DNA of 27,731 bases from Discostella pseudostelligera (taxonomy: Eukaryota > Bacillariophyta > Thalassiosirophyceae > Thalassiosirales > Thalassiosiraceae), in NCBI GenBank assembly GCA_036940085.1, contig JALLBK010000420.1, forward strand, positions 1 to 27,731. Direction: 5' to 3'. The notes under the pieces are model-generated. The model searched no databases. It was not told the DNA's origin and saw nothing but the letters and a program-made list of their open reading frames with translations. Both the position numbers and the translations under genes were made by a program. Shown here in pieces: positions 7,442 to 19,476 of the stretch; within the stretch, counting starts at the first letter, position 1; every line of letters starts with the position of its first letter.

Positions 7442-9530
7442 TCACATGCATTGCTCTCTCTTTAAATCTTCCGTAAGCTTCTCTAGTCCAACACCTCCCT
7501 CCGACCCCACCAACACACGTATATTCCTTCCATACAATTCGCCAGTGCGCCGTCGTCCCTCGGCGGCCTCGAGCTGTTCGGCACGCAAGACATTAATAAC
7601 CGAATGTGGTGTTCTTCGTTGCCATGCCCCACCCGCGGCAATTTCATTATCCGACAGTGATTGTGATGTTGATGGTGACTCATCGCCTGTTGTTACATAT
7701 TGAGTGTACCACTGCTTGAGCCGTGGGACGGAGTGCATGTGACCAAATCCTGGCCAGCTCTTTCCATCGGGGGTGACATCTGAGCGAGAGAGAAAGGGTA
7801 AGCGACAAAGCAGCAGGAACGGACCAAAAATAACGCAGAAGAATAACTGACACTTCGGATGAAAACAAACAACTCCAATCATTTCTTCTGCCTGAATGGC
7901 ACCTACACATGTCTCCAACATAGCAAAGATTGGTCCAGCAAAGAACTTAAAGTTATCATCAAATCCAGGTGCAGATAGGAGGATGCTACTGACACCAGTG
8001 GGACCAGCGGCAACCATGTCGGATATCGCCTCCCATGCATCTACATTGTCAACAGAAAGATTGATGAATGCACAGTATAGCGAGAGAGATCGGAAGTGAA
8101 TACACATCAATGAGCACACTACCGTTCTTACCAGCCATCAACAAGTACACGTCCTCACTACTTCCACTCCCGCTGCCACCCATGGCCGATGAATGTCGAT
8201 ACATGATATTCGCCACCGGTACACCCAAGTCTCGCAAACCCTGTCCGCTCTTGACATCCGATTTGGTGAATGGACAAATACCGTATTGAACGAGTACTCG
8301 CTTCACCCAGGCTTTCGTACGTCGTTCCGAATCGTTGGAGGTGGGTAGTAGCAATTTTTGTTCTTGTTGGTGTAATCTTGCTAGTTGCTTCTGCTGCTGC
8401 AATGGAACTTGGTTTTGTAGGGTGAAGCGAACAATTGGGATCTTACCAACGTTCGATGCTCGCAAATCCATTTCCGCATAGAGTAAGATTGGCAACTCAT
8501 ATCGTCCGTCATCACTCTCGATATCCATATTATCGTCACGTTCTAAGGTAAAGTTGGCATACCAATTTAGTGTGTCGCATAGATTTTGTGTCACCGTTGA
8601 AGTTGTTTCCGGGAAGGCCAAGTACCACATTTGTTGTTCATCATTATCATCCGTGGCAAGATGCGCAACAATATCGGATGCCATCCTCCAGAAGGCGGCA
8701 GCGGCATGAAAATCCTCATCGGGTGCATTCATTGACGAGCTTTCTGCAATGGTACTACCACTGGTACTACCATCCGAAGAAGACGATGAAGTTATCCAAC
8801 GAAATCGACCTTGTATTCTTTCTTCATGATAGAATGCTTCCACTGATTTTCGTACCCTCCGATCATTCTTCGACGATGGATCTAATACGTCATCAGGATT
8901 CCAAACTCGAAGTAGGTTATCCAACAGCCCCAATGGATGGTTATTGTTCCCATTCCCTCTATTCTTTGCATCATTTCCACCACCACCATTGGATGGGGGC
9001 ACCAATAATTTAGTAATGTAGCCTCGCCGAAGACGTCGCATTCGTCGTTGTTCAGATTCTACATTTTTGGAAGAGTCATTCGTAAGAGATATTCGATATC
9101 GTGGAAATTTCATGGAGTAGATTGGACATAACGAGGATCCTGCAGCAGTAGCAGTAGTAGCAGCAGCAGTTGTTATGGTAGTGGTGGTGGATGGCAAATC
9201 ATGTTCTCCGCCATCCCTCGACTTGATATCGCGGTCATCATTGGTAACTCTAGCATCATCAATATTGCTGATTAAAGATGTTGAATCATCATTCTTTCTC
9301 CTTCGTCTCCACCTCCTGCGTACGGGTTCTTCTACTTCTCCTCCTCCATCGGTGGTGTGTATCATGGAGCATGGAGCAACAGTTTGCCATGGTTTCATGC
9401 TCTGATGATTACGATGTGGATGACACCATCGTTTCTGAGATTGAGACATGGAAAATGAGAGACATCGCGACTCCGTTATCATCATCGTAACGGCCAATGC
9501 CGATATAAAAAGTTTATTCATCCATGGCAT
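7442..9530 (-). CDS. DUF1415-domain protein with long N-terminal extension, 3 exons
   Basis: Exons 9530-8132, 8040-7852 and 7779-7442 are separated by introns 8131-8041 (91 bp, GTAAGA..TAG) and 7851-7780 (72 bp, GTCAGT..CAG); the result is 641 residues. The splice choices restore family motifs: LLMA|DAWEAI across the first junction and FHPK|YVTPDG across the second. The C-terminal ~220 residues match the DUF1415 family: VLVQYGICPFTKS (about 412-424), SSILLSAPGFDDNFKFF, IGVVCFHPKY (to 530) and HSVINVLRAEQ. The biochemical role of DUF1415 is unknown to me. The first ~25 residues (MNKLFISALAVTMMITESRC|LSF) look like a signal peptide; the Phe near the cut hints at plastid import, weakly. Residues ~30-400 are low-complexity and basic/acidic, not part of the usual bacterial-size domain. 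It converges on PEX11 with 55 bp between stop codons. Confidence 0.85.
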
Positions 9531-9749
9531 GGTCGTGAGGCAGAGGGAAGATAGTCAGCGCTAATGATATTATTGGCTAACGACGTCGATGTCGATGTCG
9601 ACGTGCGATTTCAGTTTCAGATGATGGCCTCCAATATTATGACTCGAACCCGTCGACATAGAGCGGGGCTATCGTAGGAGAGTGCGAGTGTGAGTGTGGG
9701 TGGAGGAGATTCTACCTAGTACTACGACGCCGGACGGCGATCATGGTGC
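9531..9749. promoter_or_regulatory. Divergent intergenic promoter region
   Basis: These 219 bp separate the starts of two divergent genes and must hold both promoters. One inverted repeat stands out: ACGTCGA (9583-9589) and TCGACGT (9598-9604), within a run of GTCGAT copies. Two copies of AAATGGCGGGAAGACA lie just downstream (about 9793 and 9833), inside the predicted first exon of the plus-strand gene, and resemble the GGCGGGA boxes seen elsewhere. Confidence 0.45.
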
Positions 9750-10235
9750 ATGTTGTATCTACCAATAGTGGAAGGTGGACGTGGAAGGCAAAAATGGCGG
9801 GAAGACAATTTGGCGAAGAAGATTCTGGCGAAAATGGCGGGAAGACATGGCGGAGATGACCGACGAAGCAAAAGCCTGCAAAAGCAGCGGCAGATGGCCA
9901 TGGTGGACCATGGCCACGGTGCATCGCCGCGTCCGCCACAGATAACCAACAGTAACCAACTAGCAATGGAGAAGGCAAATGAAACCAAGGTGGTTCGGGG
10001 AGATGACATTCTTCACCAGCAGCAGGATTCGGGGCATCGTCGTCTTGCTAGCGGGCACCAAAATCCGCAGCATGAGAAGTCGATGCCGATGCCGCCGTCG
10101 CAGCGCGATCTGATGAGCACCAGTGCAATACCGCCGACGCCATTACAGCATCCACGTCGTCGCCCACTACTATCAGATGATTTCATTGGGACCAACCATT
10201 CTCACTCACAGTTCTCAGACAGATTGCTGCCACAA

Positions 10236-10280
<45 letters not shown>

Positions 10281-13200
10281 CAACAACAACAACTGCCACC
10301 ATCATCTCAATCTCATCACCGCAGCTTGGATCCAACGGGCATGTTCCGCAATCGAGGCCGACGAGTCATTGCAGGAGCCGGAGGAATGCAACAAAAAAAT
10401 CAGCACAATAATAATCAAGCTATCATATCATCGTCATCTTCGCAGTCATCATCTCCTTCACCGGAAAAGTTGACGAAGACGGATAGGCAACAACATCATC
10501 GCAGGTGTCACTCTTCATCTTCTAACCTACAATCTGGGGAAGAGATAATATTTCCGCAACAACAACTACCACAACATCAACACCATCCAAATCGACGGTC
10601 GACTTTAACTCGGAATGACATTCCCTGTGCAAACACGTCGTGTGGAGAAAGTAATGTCGAGGAAGAAGAAGGAAGAATGATTAACCATGATGAGGTTACG
10701 ACCGATTGTCAATCGTCACCACCACATACTAGTGGCCAATGTCCGCAAAGAGTCGAAAGTGCAGCCGAAATAGACAATCTATCAAAGTTGAAAGATGTAG
10801 TTGTTGATGACAACGATATAGGAAGAGAAATGAACAAATCTAACATCATGTTCAACCGCAGTCATGATAGCCACAACGGTAGTGAAGAACAACAAGAACA
10901 GCATTCTCCCTCCTCCGAAATTGGATCGACTGTTTCCGTAATGGGGAGCATCATCGGTGATAATATCACGGAGAAATATGACAATGAACGGTTGCTCGCG
11001 GTACGGCGACGAATGATGCAAGATGTGGAGGAGATTCAGGAGGGAGAAATTGACGATATAAATTATTGTGACGATGAAGAAGAGACAGGATCAGCAGCGG
11101 AAATGCACGACGAGAATGATTTGCTGAATGTATCATTGGAATGCAATGCTGACACGGATACTTCTCTTTTGGAGGATTATCCATTGAATACTTCTGCATT
11201 ATTCCCTGTTGAGCAGCCCGAAACGAACGTCAGTGACGACGGGGACAGTGAAGTTAGTGCCGAAATTCTCCATTCAAATCATGGCAGCAGGAACCCCGCC
11301 ACCACCAGCATCAATAACAACAATAACAAACGGGAAAGTGGTAGCGGTAGCGGCGGCGGTGGTGGTAGCGGTAGCGGCAGTGGCAGTGCTAACGAGTCAA
11401 CAGAGACTAAAAAGGAACAAGAGTCTCCCTTCCGAGCCGCCTTCCGAAGAAGTGCACAGGAAATGAGCAATCGTCTACCACCCATGTCGACTCAGATGCT
11501 TTCGGAACGACTGACACCCAATAGATTCCAACTCGCCTCCGCTTCGTCGGCTATTGATAAAGCGGCCACCACTGCCAGCCTCTTACCGCAATTCGCTCGA
11601 CAGTGCTTTTCATTTGAAGATACAACCATCGATGATGACACATTCTTTGTCATGCCCGAACATCTGCATGCCGGTGGAGAGTTAAGTGGAGGCCACTATC
11701 ATCCTCAGGCAACTCACAAATATTATGGACTGTCGGGAGTTGCGTCCTTTGCCACTATCGATGAAGGAGGTGATACCTCCTCGAAGAGGAATCTACCGAA
11801 TAATGCACATCCTCCTCAGCAATCTGGATTGTCATCCGGTGAGCCGGACAGTCCGTTTCGTGTCATCCGCCACGCTCGGACATGGAATCATCACGGACAA
11901 TCACACATGGGGGAGACTATGAACTCACAACTTGGTGCAAAGGATGACATCACATATCTTAACGGGAATATTCGACATGCGTCTTCGTTCGATCCTTGGT
12001 CGACTAAATCAGGTCTGAGAAAATCTTCTGAAATGCTGCGTAGAGAAGTGCCAGGTGCGATGCACGGAGCTGTACACAATCGTTCCGTGAGTCAAGCAAG
12101 CGAAGCAAAAGATTGGAAGGTGCGTAGATAATTCCGCCGTATCATGTCTTTGTTGGCCAAATATTTTCTTTATTCACATACCGTTGTTGTTTCCTTACAT
12201 CATTCTAGAAAATAGAGACAGAGCGTGGAGATGCAATAGACATTCTGGCCTTCATGGTTGAGCAATCATTGAACGCTGGGAAAAACGAAAGTTGGCCTCG
12301 CGTATCATTTTGCCAAAAGTGCCAAGAAAATCCGGAAATAGAAAGTACTCAACACAGCTGCAGCGATTGCTTCGTGAAGGTGAAACGCATTGCCAACTCG
12401 ATCAAAGAAATCGGCGAAGAGGCATTGAGTGGTGAACGTATAAACGGATTCGATCAACAAGCGAGATCTGATGCCATTGATATCCTCCTCCGCTCGCATG
12501 AGTTTGCGTTGGAAATGATGCGTTCTTCACTGTCTGCAAGCAATTGGCTTCAATCCATCGGATGTTCAACCATGGAAAGTGTTGACAATTTCACTCTCGA
12601 CGACAACCATGCTTTAGATGATTTTGCCTTGAGAGCAAGGCTACGTTCAGCTGAACAATCTGTATTGACCAAGGAAGGAGAGATCAGTCGTCTTAATGAT
12701 GAGTTGACAAAGTGTCGTGCTGAAATTGGGAGGCTGAAAAGTTCCGGTGGCGCGCAGGTGAGTAGCATCTTTGATCAATATCCTTCTATCGATTATCGAT
12801 CATCGTAGTCACCATAATTTCTATTTCAGACACTTCTCCAGCCCATACCATTGTTGAAGCATAGATCAATACTGTCCGATTCATCATCCGATTCATCAAC
12901 GGACTCTGATGCAATAGACAACGAATCAAAAGAAAATGACTCGTTAGTCCTTTGTCCTCCTCGGCCGACATCGGTCAAACTGACTGACTCCCAGGATGAA
13001 TCCTTTACTAAATGGGAGAAAAACATAGAGGCTCAAATGAATCTAGAAAGCCGGAAGGAAATTCTGCTACTCAAGGCAGCGTTAGAGAAAGCTCAGCGAA
13101 CAATAACTGCACTGGAGAAACAAAAGACGGAGCCATATTTGTCCGAGATCGAACCAATCAATGCATCTAGTGATGAAGGCGATACTTTCATGAAAATCGC

Positions 13201-14728
13201 AGAAGACATCGAACACAAAGCTCTGGATGTAAGTATGAATGTTGTAGATGAGGTCCCTGCGGAGATAAATCTACATGATCTTGCATTGGAAAAAGAGTTG
13301 GAAGAGTACCGACGCGCCCTAGTTGTCACACTTGAAAACAAAATGTCTGCACGTGCCGGCAGCGTCACATCTTTGGATGATCCAAATATCGAGCAAGACG
13401 TATCAAAAAGCACTTCATCTGAACTTGCATCTGACAGAAAAATGATCAATGTTCGTATGATTGATGGAGAGAATTTTTCCACCGAGTGGGGCGATTTAGT
13501 AGATTTACCACCGCCTCCAGATCATGATTTACATTCACCAATCGTTGACGCCATACTTAGCAAATGGAGTGGGGATGATGACACACGACTATCTCTTATT
13601 CAGTGGATAGAGAATATTTTGAGTGGTGCGAATATAGATGCAATCCCTTCACTGAAGCTTTCTGGATTGGACCATCAATTACGAGATGGGTTTGTGATGC
13701 ATGTTCTTCCGCTACTCCTACGCCGCAAAGATGTTCACGTGCATCTTACATCGCGTGCACATCGTCAGACAACGTACGACATCGCAGTTTCAGTGACGCC
13801 CACTTCCTTTGGAGTTCAGAATAATAAACACGATACAGTGTCAGAATCTGGTTCGGAAGATGTGGAGTTTCGTCAAAGACAACAATCTCGTGAGAGTAAG
13901 CATCACCTGATGGCATTTCATGCGACAAAGAGTGGAGCCTCAATCAAAGAAGATACGAATATACACCGGAGCCCAATGCCATTCTGGAGCCGTACAATTC
14001 CCGGCCTGACTAGGACTCCTAGCAATGCAGGATCTATTAGCACAGCTGTTACTACACCAATATCAAATCGAACACCGTCCAGGGGATCACACATTCCAGG
14101 CAAGAACAGGTTCACGTCACTGCTTACAGATAATATGAAAAAGGATGGCAATTCTCATTCGCGTGACGAGAATTCAGCGCCTACTGCGATGGCCGTGACA
14201 TCACCATCACTTGGGGATGACCTCAGTGTAGGATCAAGCGTGGGTGGTGAGTCTGATAACAGATCTCGTCAAGGTCAGTCCAGCATCATGGGATCGATTG
14301 GTGGTGCACTCGGCCTACTGTCGCGTCGGAAGCCATCCCCTGTGGAGAAGGGGTTTCAGGGAGTGTCACACTCAATGGGCCATACACATCCTTCAGCGTT
14401 GCATACACCCACACGAAAGGTAATATCAAACGGCGATGAGCATCCATACCATCGCGTTGTCTCGGCACCTCCAGGCAAGATTGGAATCTCCTTCGTTGAG
14501 TACCGGGGGCATGCGATGGTCAGCAACGTCTCGGACGATAGCCCTCTGGTAGGATGGGTGTTTCCTTCTGATGTCCTCGTTGCCATTGACGATGTTCCTG
14601 TTAGTGGTCTTCCGACGAGAGAAATTGTGAAACTACTGACCAGTAGAGTACACCAACAAAGAAATTTGCGGATGGTTTCGGCTGTTGCGATGAATGCCCG
14701 AACCGACGAACAGTGTAGAGCGAGATGA
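9750..14728 (+). CDS. Large poly-Gln / coiled-coil / C-terminal PDZ protein, 3 exons
   Basis: Exons 9750-12119, 12209-12757 and 12830-14728, with introns of 89 bp (GTGCGT..TAG) and 72 bp (GTGAGT..CAG), both phase 0, encode 1605 residues. Residues 1-~780 are disordered: 20 Gln at 162-181, His/Gln/Ser runs, and a Gly-Ser block near 530. Exon 2 has two CxxC pairs (Cys 825/828 and 841/844), a possible zinc knuckle, then coiled coil (LRSAEQSVLTKEGEISRLND). Exon 3 has more coiled coil (EILLLKAALEKAQRTITALE) and a helical region (KWSGDDDTRLSLIQWIENIL). A PDZ domain (about 1515-1592) closes the protein; its binding loop reads KIGISF, followed by SPLVGWVFPSDVLVAIDDVPV. PDZ domains bind C-terminal peptides, so a scaffold role is likely but unproven. 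The start could instead be the Met at about 9834, since the region before it carries promoter-like repeats. Confidence 0.85.
10233..10292 (+). repeat. CAG/CAA repeat encoding 20 glutamines
   Basis: Twenty consecutive CAG or CAA codons, with nine CAG in a row at the core. It lies in exon 1 of the PDZ protein gene. CAA interruptions at both ends should lower slippage. Confidence 0.95.
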
Positions 14729-14814
14729 TTATATTCAACAATTCAAGCATGATCAAAAATGATTCCTTTCATTCACCTATGTAGTCTGCGGCGAAGGCCA
14801 CATGTAGACGGCAG

Positions 14815-15060
14815 ACAAAGGACCCAGTACATGCCATTCAAATACGAGAAACTGTCTCGCGTTTGAATTTTAGAATTAGCGTAGGTGGTCCATTTGGATG
14901 ATTCGTATGTAGAAAGCTCATATAGGACCTCGTACGACTCATTCGAAGAATTGAGAATGTCTCGCGTTTGAATTCCGCTTTCTGTAGAAAACCACATAGG
15001 ACCTCATACAAATTTGAGAAACTGTCTTGCGTTTGAATTTCATATTAGCGCAGATTAGCG
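14815..15060. repeat. Three degenerate tandem units between PDZ gene and NEMF
   Basis: Each unit has a TAGGACCTCRTAC-like block followed by GAGAAACTGTCTCGCGTTTGAATT. The second block occurs at about 14846, 14951 and 15013. Unit lengths differ (about 104, 74 and 68 bp). No gene is visible in 14729-15339. Confidence 0.7.
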
Positions 15061-15135
15061 CATTATGATCCTAAGTTCTACAGCGAAGCTTCTATGTAGA
15101 AGTTGTACTGTTTCCTATGTACACGAAATTACTAA

Positions 15136-15200
15136 TTTTGGCGGGAGATAGGAATTGGCGGGACGAATCACCCATTCTCGTACTTACACGTGGCATTAGT
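15136..15200 (+). promoter_or_regulatory. GGCGGGA boxes and TTACACGTGGCAT box upstream of NEMF
   Basis: Two TTGGCGGGA boxes (within 15136-15146 and 15154-15163) are followed by TTACACGTGGCAT (15184-15196), about 145 bp before the NEMF start codon. The 13-mer is identical to two copies upstream of PEX11, and the GGCGGGA boxes accompany it in both places. Confidence 0.55.
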
Positions 15201-15339
15201 TAGTCTTTTACTTTGACCATGACAGCCGCTGCGGCAAGTGGCAACATCGTCGCTAGTACAACACTGCCACTGCTCCCCCATCCTCCCTTGCCTCGCTAGG
15301 ATCCCCGCTGTTCAATCAACCTATTCTCTCTCTCTAGCA

Positions 15340-18300
15340 ATGAGCGCCAAGAAATCTCGCTTCGACGGTCTCGATGTAGCCGCCATGACTTCGCACGTGA
15401 AGCGCACCATGCTCGGGTTCAAACTTGCCAATGTCTACGACGGCAATGCGTTGGGCGTGAGTGGCACCGGTAGCAGTGGCGGTGGGGGGGGTGGCGATGG
15501 TGCCAAGGGAGTATATATGTTCAAGTTGGCTGATCCTAGTGGTGGGTCTTCATCATTGCCATTGGCGTCTTCCACGTCTTCGGCGGCTGCAGTGAATGGA
15601 AATTTTGCCCCACCACAAGATGCTGCATCGCCGACGGGCGAGGATGGCAGCGGCACAGCTGCGAACAATCCTAATGCCGAAGAGCTAGTAACTGCGAATA
15701 ATGCAACCGATCAGAAACGAGCCATGCTACTAATCGAATCTGGAGTTCGTTTCCACCCCACAACGTGAGTATTTGCCATTCTTATCCACATTGGAGTATA
15801 CCTTTTCTAACATGAATATTTTGTCCCAATTTTTGCACCCACAGTCACTACACTCAATCAAGTGCAGGCTCATCCTCATCACCATCTCCCTTCTCCTTAA
15901 AGCTACGCAAACATTTACGCAACTTACGTCTCGAAAATATCACCCAACTGGGAAATCTCGATCGTGTTGTGGACTTTCGGTTTGGCTCTGGCTCCTACGC
16001 CCATCATTTGATATTGGAATTGTATGCGCAGGGGAATTTGATTTTGTGTGATGGTGAATATAGAATATTGGCATTGTTGCGAACGCATGAGTATGAAGTG
16101 AATAGTGGTAAAAAGGGTGGTGATGGTGATGGCGAAGAGGAGAAGAAGGACACGGCCATGGGAGGAAAGGAAGAAGTGAAGGTGCGAGTGGGAAACATTT
16201 ACCCGGTGACATTTGCCACCACATTAACTGCGGAATCGATTAGTCATCCTTCAAGTACAACTGAGGATGCAAAACGTGGTATGTTGGACATGGATGCAGC
16301 AAATGCTTACAATTGGGCAAAGGCGGAATTGTTAAAAGTTCAATTGATGTTCTCGGCTGCCAATAACGAAATGAACAATCCCACTACTACCGACAACAGG
16401 GGTAAGATGAAAGGAAAGTCATCGACTGGGAAGAAGAAGAAAGTGATTGAAGATTCACTGGTTCTCAAAGCTCTTTTGCTAAAGCCGAATTCTGGTGTAT
16501 ATCATTACGGCCCATCACTCATTGAGCATTGCATATGGACCGCCGGTCTCGATCCGATGGCGAAACTCTCACTTGACAATATCGAATACTCATTGCCGGA
16601 AGCTTCGTGGGATGATTTGATCACTGCTCTCCGCGATGAAGGATCGAGGGTCATCAAGAATTTGATTTCAGGCGAGGGTGGTGGGGGATACATACTTTAC
16701 AAAACCAAAGCATCGAACGACAATGCCACCAACAACGATGACAAAAAGAATACGAATCTTCGCTTGCCAACCTTGGTGACGAATCAAAACCAACACTCGG
16801 ACAAGACTTTACTCGAGTTTCAACCCCATATTCTCCATCAACACAAAGAACAACAATATCTCAAGTATGCAACATTTAGTATTGCTACCGATGAATTCTT
16901 CTCCCATCTATCCTCCCAACGTATCACCGCACGAGCTGACGCCGTGGAGGCCGCAGCACGTGATCGTTTAGTAAAGATTGAAGCCGATCAAAAGCGACGT
17001 GTCGAGGAATTGGTGAAGGAGCAGGAAAGGTTGAAGGATAGTGCACAATTAGTCGAGCGACATGCAGAGGATATTGATCTTGCATTGGGCGTTATCAACT
17101 CTGCTGTATCTTCGGGAATGGATTGGGCGGCTTTAGAGCAGCTGGTGGCTGTGGAACAAGCAAATGAGAATCCAATTGCATTAATGATACAGAAGCTACT
17201 GCTCGATAAAGACCAAGTTATTTTGGCCTTGCCAGATATTGACAACTGGGATGAGTATGGCGAAGACGGTCTTCCACCGATCAGAAATGTTACAGTATCG
17301 ATTAAGGAGTCAGCACATTGCAATGCCCGCATCATGTTCGCGTCCTATCGAGCCTCGAAAGAAAAGGAAGTAAAAACTATTGATGCATCTACAACGGCAC
17401 TGAAGGCTGCTGAAGCCAAAGCGAGACAGCAATTGGCCGAGGCCCAAAAGAAGAAGGAGCGTGTTCAGGTATTGCCTGTGCGGAAGACTTACTGGTTCGA
17501 AAAGTTCGCGTGGTTCATTACTTCTGACAACTATTTGGTGGTGGCAGGAAAGGATGCCCAACAAAATGAGCAACTAGTCAAACGCTATTTAAGGCCGGGT
17601 GATGCATACCTTCACGCTGAAGTTCATGGTGCGGCGACTTGTATCCTCCGTGCAAAGAGACGACGGCGCAAGGATGGCAAGACGCAAGTCATCCCGCTCT
17701 CAGACCAGGCATTGCGAGAGGCGGGGTGCTTCACGATCTGCCGCTCCTCTGCATGGAAGTCAAAAATGGTAACATCCGCTTACTGGGTAGAATCGCATCA
17801 AGTGTCGAAAACCGCCCCAACAGGAGAATACCTCACAGTAGGCTCTTTTATGGTTCGTGGACGGAAGAACTTCTTGCCCGCCAGCTCGCTCGAGATGGGA
17901 TTAGGTGAGAGGCATTGAATGCATATTTTCTTCGCGGGTTGTTCCCAACTTTAATCAATCTTGTTGGATCATTGATCTCTATCAGGTGTTTTATTTCGAC
18001 TTGGCGACGAGGCAAGCATAGCAAGACATGCAAACGAGAGGAGAGATTTCCTCTTGCTTGAACAAGAGCAGATATTTGCGGAACGAGAAATGGAGATGGA
18101 TGAAATTGGAGCTTCAGATACGGCAATGATGACGTTATCTATCGGTGAACAGGCCGACGCTAATAAAGAAGTGGGAATAGAGGACGAAGGAACTACACCT
18201 TCCATTGAAAACCACATAGAGGACATTCAAATAGATGATATTTCCTCACCCGAGGATGGTGTTGAAATAGAACAACATGAACCTGAGACGTCGAAAGTAG

Positions 18301-19343
18301 CTTCACCTGTCACTGACGAGAGCCATACGACAAAGAGCAATCCACAACCTTCGAAGAAGGGAACGACAGATTTATCCCGTGGGAAAAGAACCAAGAACAA
18401 AAGAGCCAAAAAGAAATATGCTGAGCAAGATGACGATGATCGCGAGTTAATCATGATGGCTTTGCATGGAGGAGAATCATCCAAAACGGAGAAAAAAGGA
18501 AGAGGAGGTCGAAAGGTTGCTACTGAAAGTGTGACGCAGCTGAAGGCGGCAGAACAAACCGTTGCATTGCTTGTCCGAGACCCCAAAACGATTGCAGACA
18601 CCTTGGACGAGAACGTACAACAAATTTTAGCCAAATGTGTTACCGTCAAAGATGCCAAGGGTTTGGAAGAAGTCCGATGGAACAAATTTGACGCCGACGT
18701 GTTGGAGCAGTTAAGCGAAATGGAGACTTTGGTAGAGCAACAAGCAGCTGCCAATCGTTTGCTGAATTTATCCGATACTACGCGTATAGACAACTTTTCA
18801 GCTAGTCTCGCAGGGATTATTCGAACGATAAAGAAGCACGGAATTTCCTTCCAAGATACGAGCGGCTCAGCACAGCAAGGAGATGGAAAGCAACGAAAGT
18901 CTAAAGCAGAGAAACAAGCAGAAATTGAGGCTTGGCAGGAAGTTTTGGCAGAAGATGGTGTTGTCGAAAATGACGAGGATAATGTGGATGGCGCTGTAGA
19001 TGATACTGCCGAGATTGGTAAATTGACAGGGAAACCAACCTCAGACGATCAAATTTTACATGCAATACCAGTTTGTGCTCCATACTCGGTCCTATCTCAG
19101 TATACATATCGCGTGAAATTAACCCCTGGATCCGTCAAGCGAGGGAAGGCATGCAAACAGGCGGTAGAAATGTTCCTTGAGACCAAGAAGAAACAACAAC
19201 TTGACGAAGGAACAAAGCGGGATCACGCACTGATCAAGCTCGTGAATGAGAATGACTGGGTCCAAGCCATGGTAGGCGATGTGCGAATTACTTCCGCGGG
19301 TGCGAGCAAGGCAACAACGAAACAAAAGGGCAAAGGAAAATAA
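15340..19343 (+). CDS. NEMF: NEMF / Rqc2 (Tae2) ribosome-associated quality-control factor, 3 exons
   Basis: Exons 15340-15764, 15845-17904 and 17986-19343, with introns of 80 and 81 bp (GTGAGT..CAG, GTGAGA..CAG), give 1280 residues. NEMF binds stalled 60S subunits carrying peptidyl-tRNA, recruits the ubiquitin ligase Ltn1/Listerin, and adds C-terminal tails to the stalled chain. NFACT-N starts SRFDGLDVAAM and continues as NLDRVVDFRFGSGSYAHHLILELY. NFACT-R is about 687-829 (KTYWFEKFAWFITSDNYLVVAGKDAQQNE). NFACT-C is about 1180-1280 (HAIPVCAPYSVLSQYTYRVKLTPG). Asp12 and Asp181-Arg182 match the residues needed for tailing in yeast Rqc2 (D9, D98, R99). A Gly/Ser/Ala-rich insert fills about residues 44-125. 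Splice sites restore RFHPTT|H and MGLG|VLFRLGDEASIARH. Confidence 0.95.
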
Positions 19344-19360
19344 AATACCTAGCACTATTA

Positions 19361-19476
19361 TGCAATATTTACTGAATATCACTACGAAGACAATTACGAA
19401 AATCACCGACATCGATATGCAATTTTTACATGAACATCACTACGAAGACAATAACCACAATCACAGACATCGACAT
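19361..19476. repeat. 57-bp tandem duplication over the 3' end of the Cys-rich gene
   Basis: 19361-19417 and 19418-19476 are diverged copies starting TGCAATWTTTAC and sharing ATCACTACGAAGACAAT. The second copy encodes the last residues of the minus-strand Cys-rich protein, including its stop (19426-19428). The first lies just beyond that stop and could still encode MSVIFVIVFVVIF, a variant of the hydrophobic tail. Confidence 0.8.

Noticed and set aside
7780..7851. Unspliced reading through a hydrophobic CQLFFCVIFGPFLLL stretch, a possible membrane helix
   Set aside because: It is a 72-bp intron; removing it recreates FHPKYVTPDG as in the DUF1415 family.
8041..8131. Read-through of the first DUF1415 exon to a stop at 8049
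   Set aside because: The extra residues are an intron (GTAAGA..TAG); splicing restores the conserved DAWEAI segment in frame.
8570..9013. 147-residue plus-strand frame
   Set aside because: Antisense to the DUF1415 gene, with His/Ser-rich composition produced by the opposite strand's codons.
9635..9665. Possible tRNA on the minus strand (GGGTTCGAGTC, B-box-like)
   Set aside because: No T-stem pairs around the loop (ACGGG against CATAA) and no anticodon or acceptor arm can be drawn.
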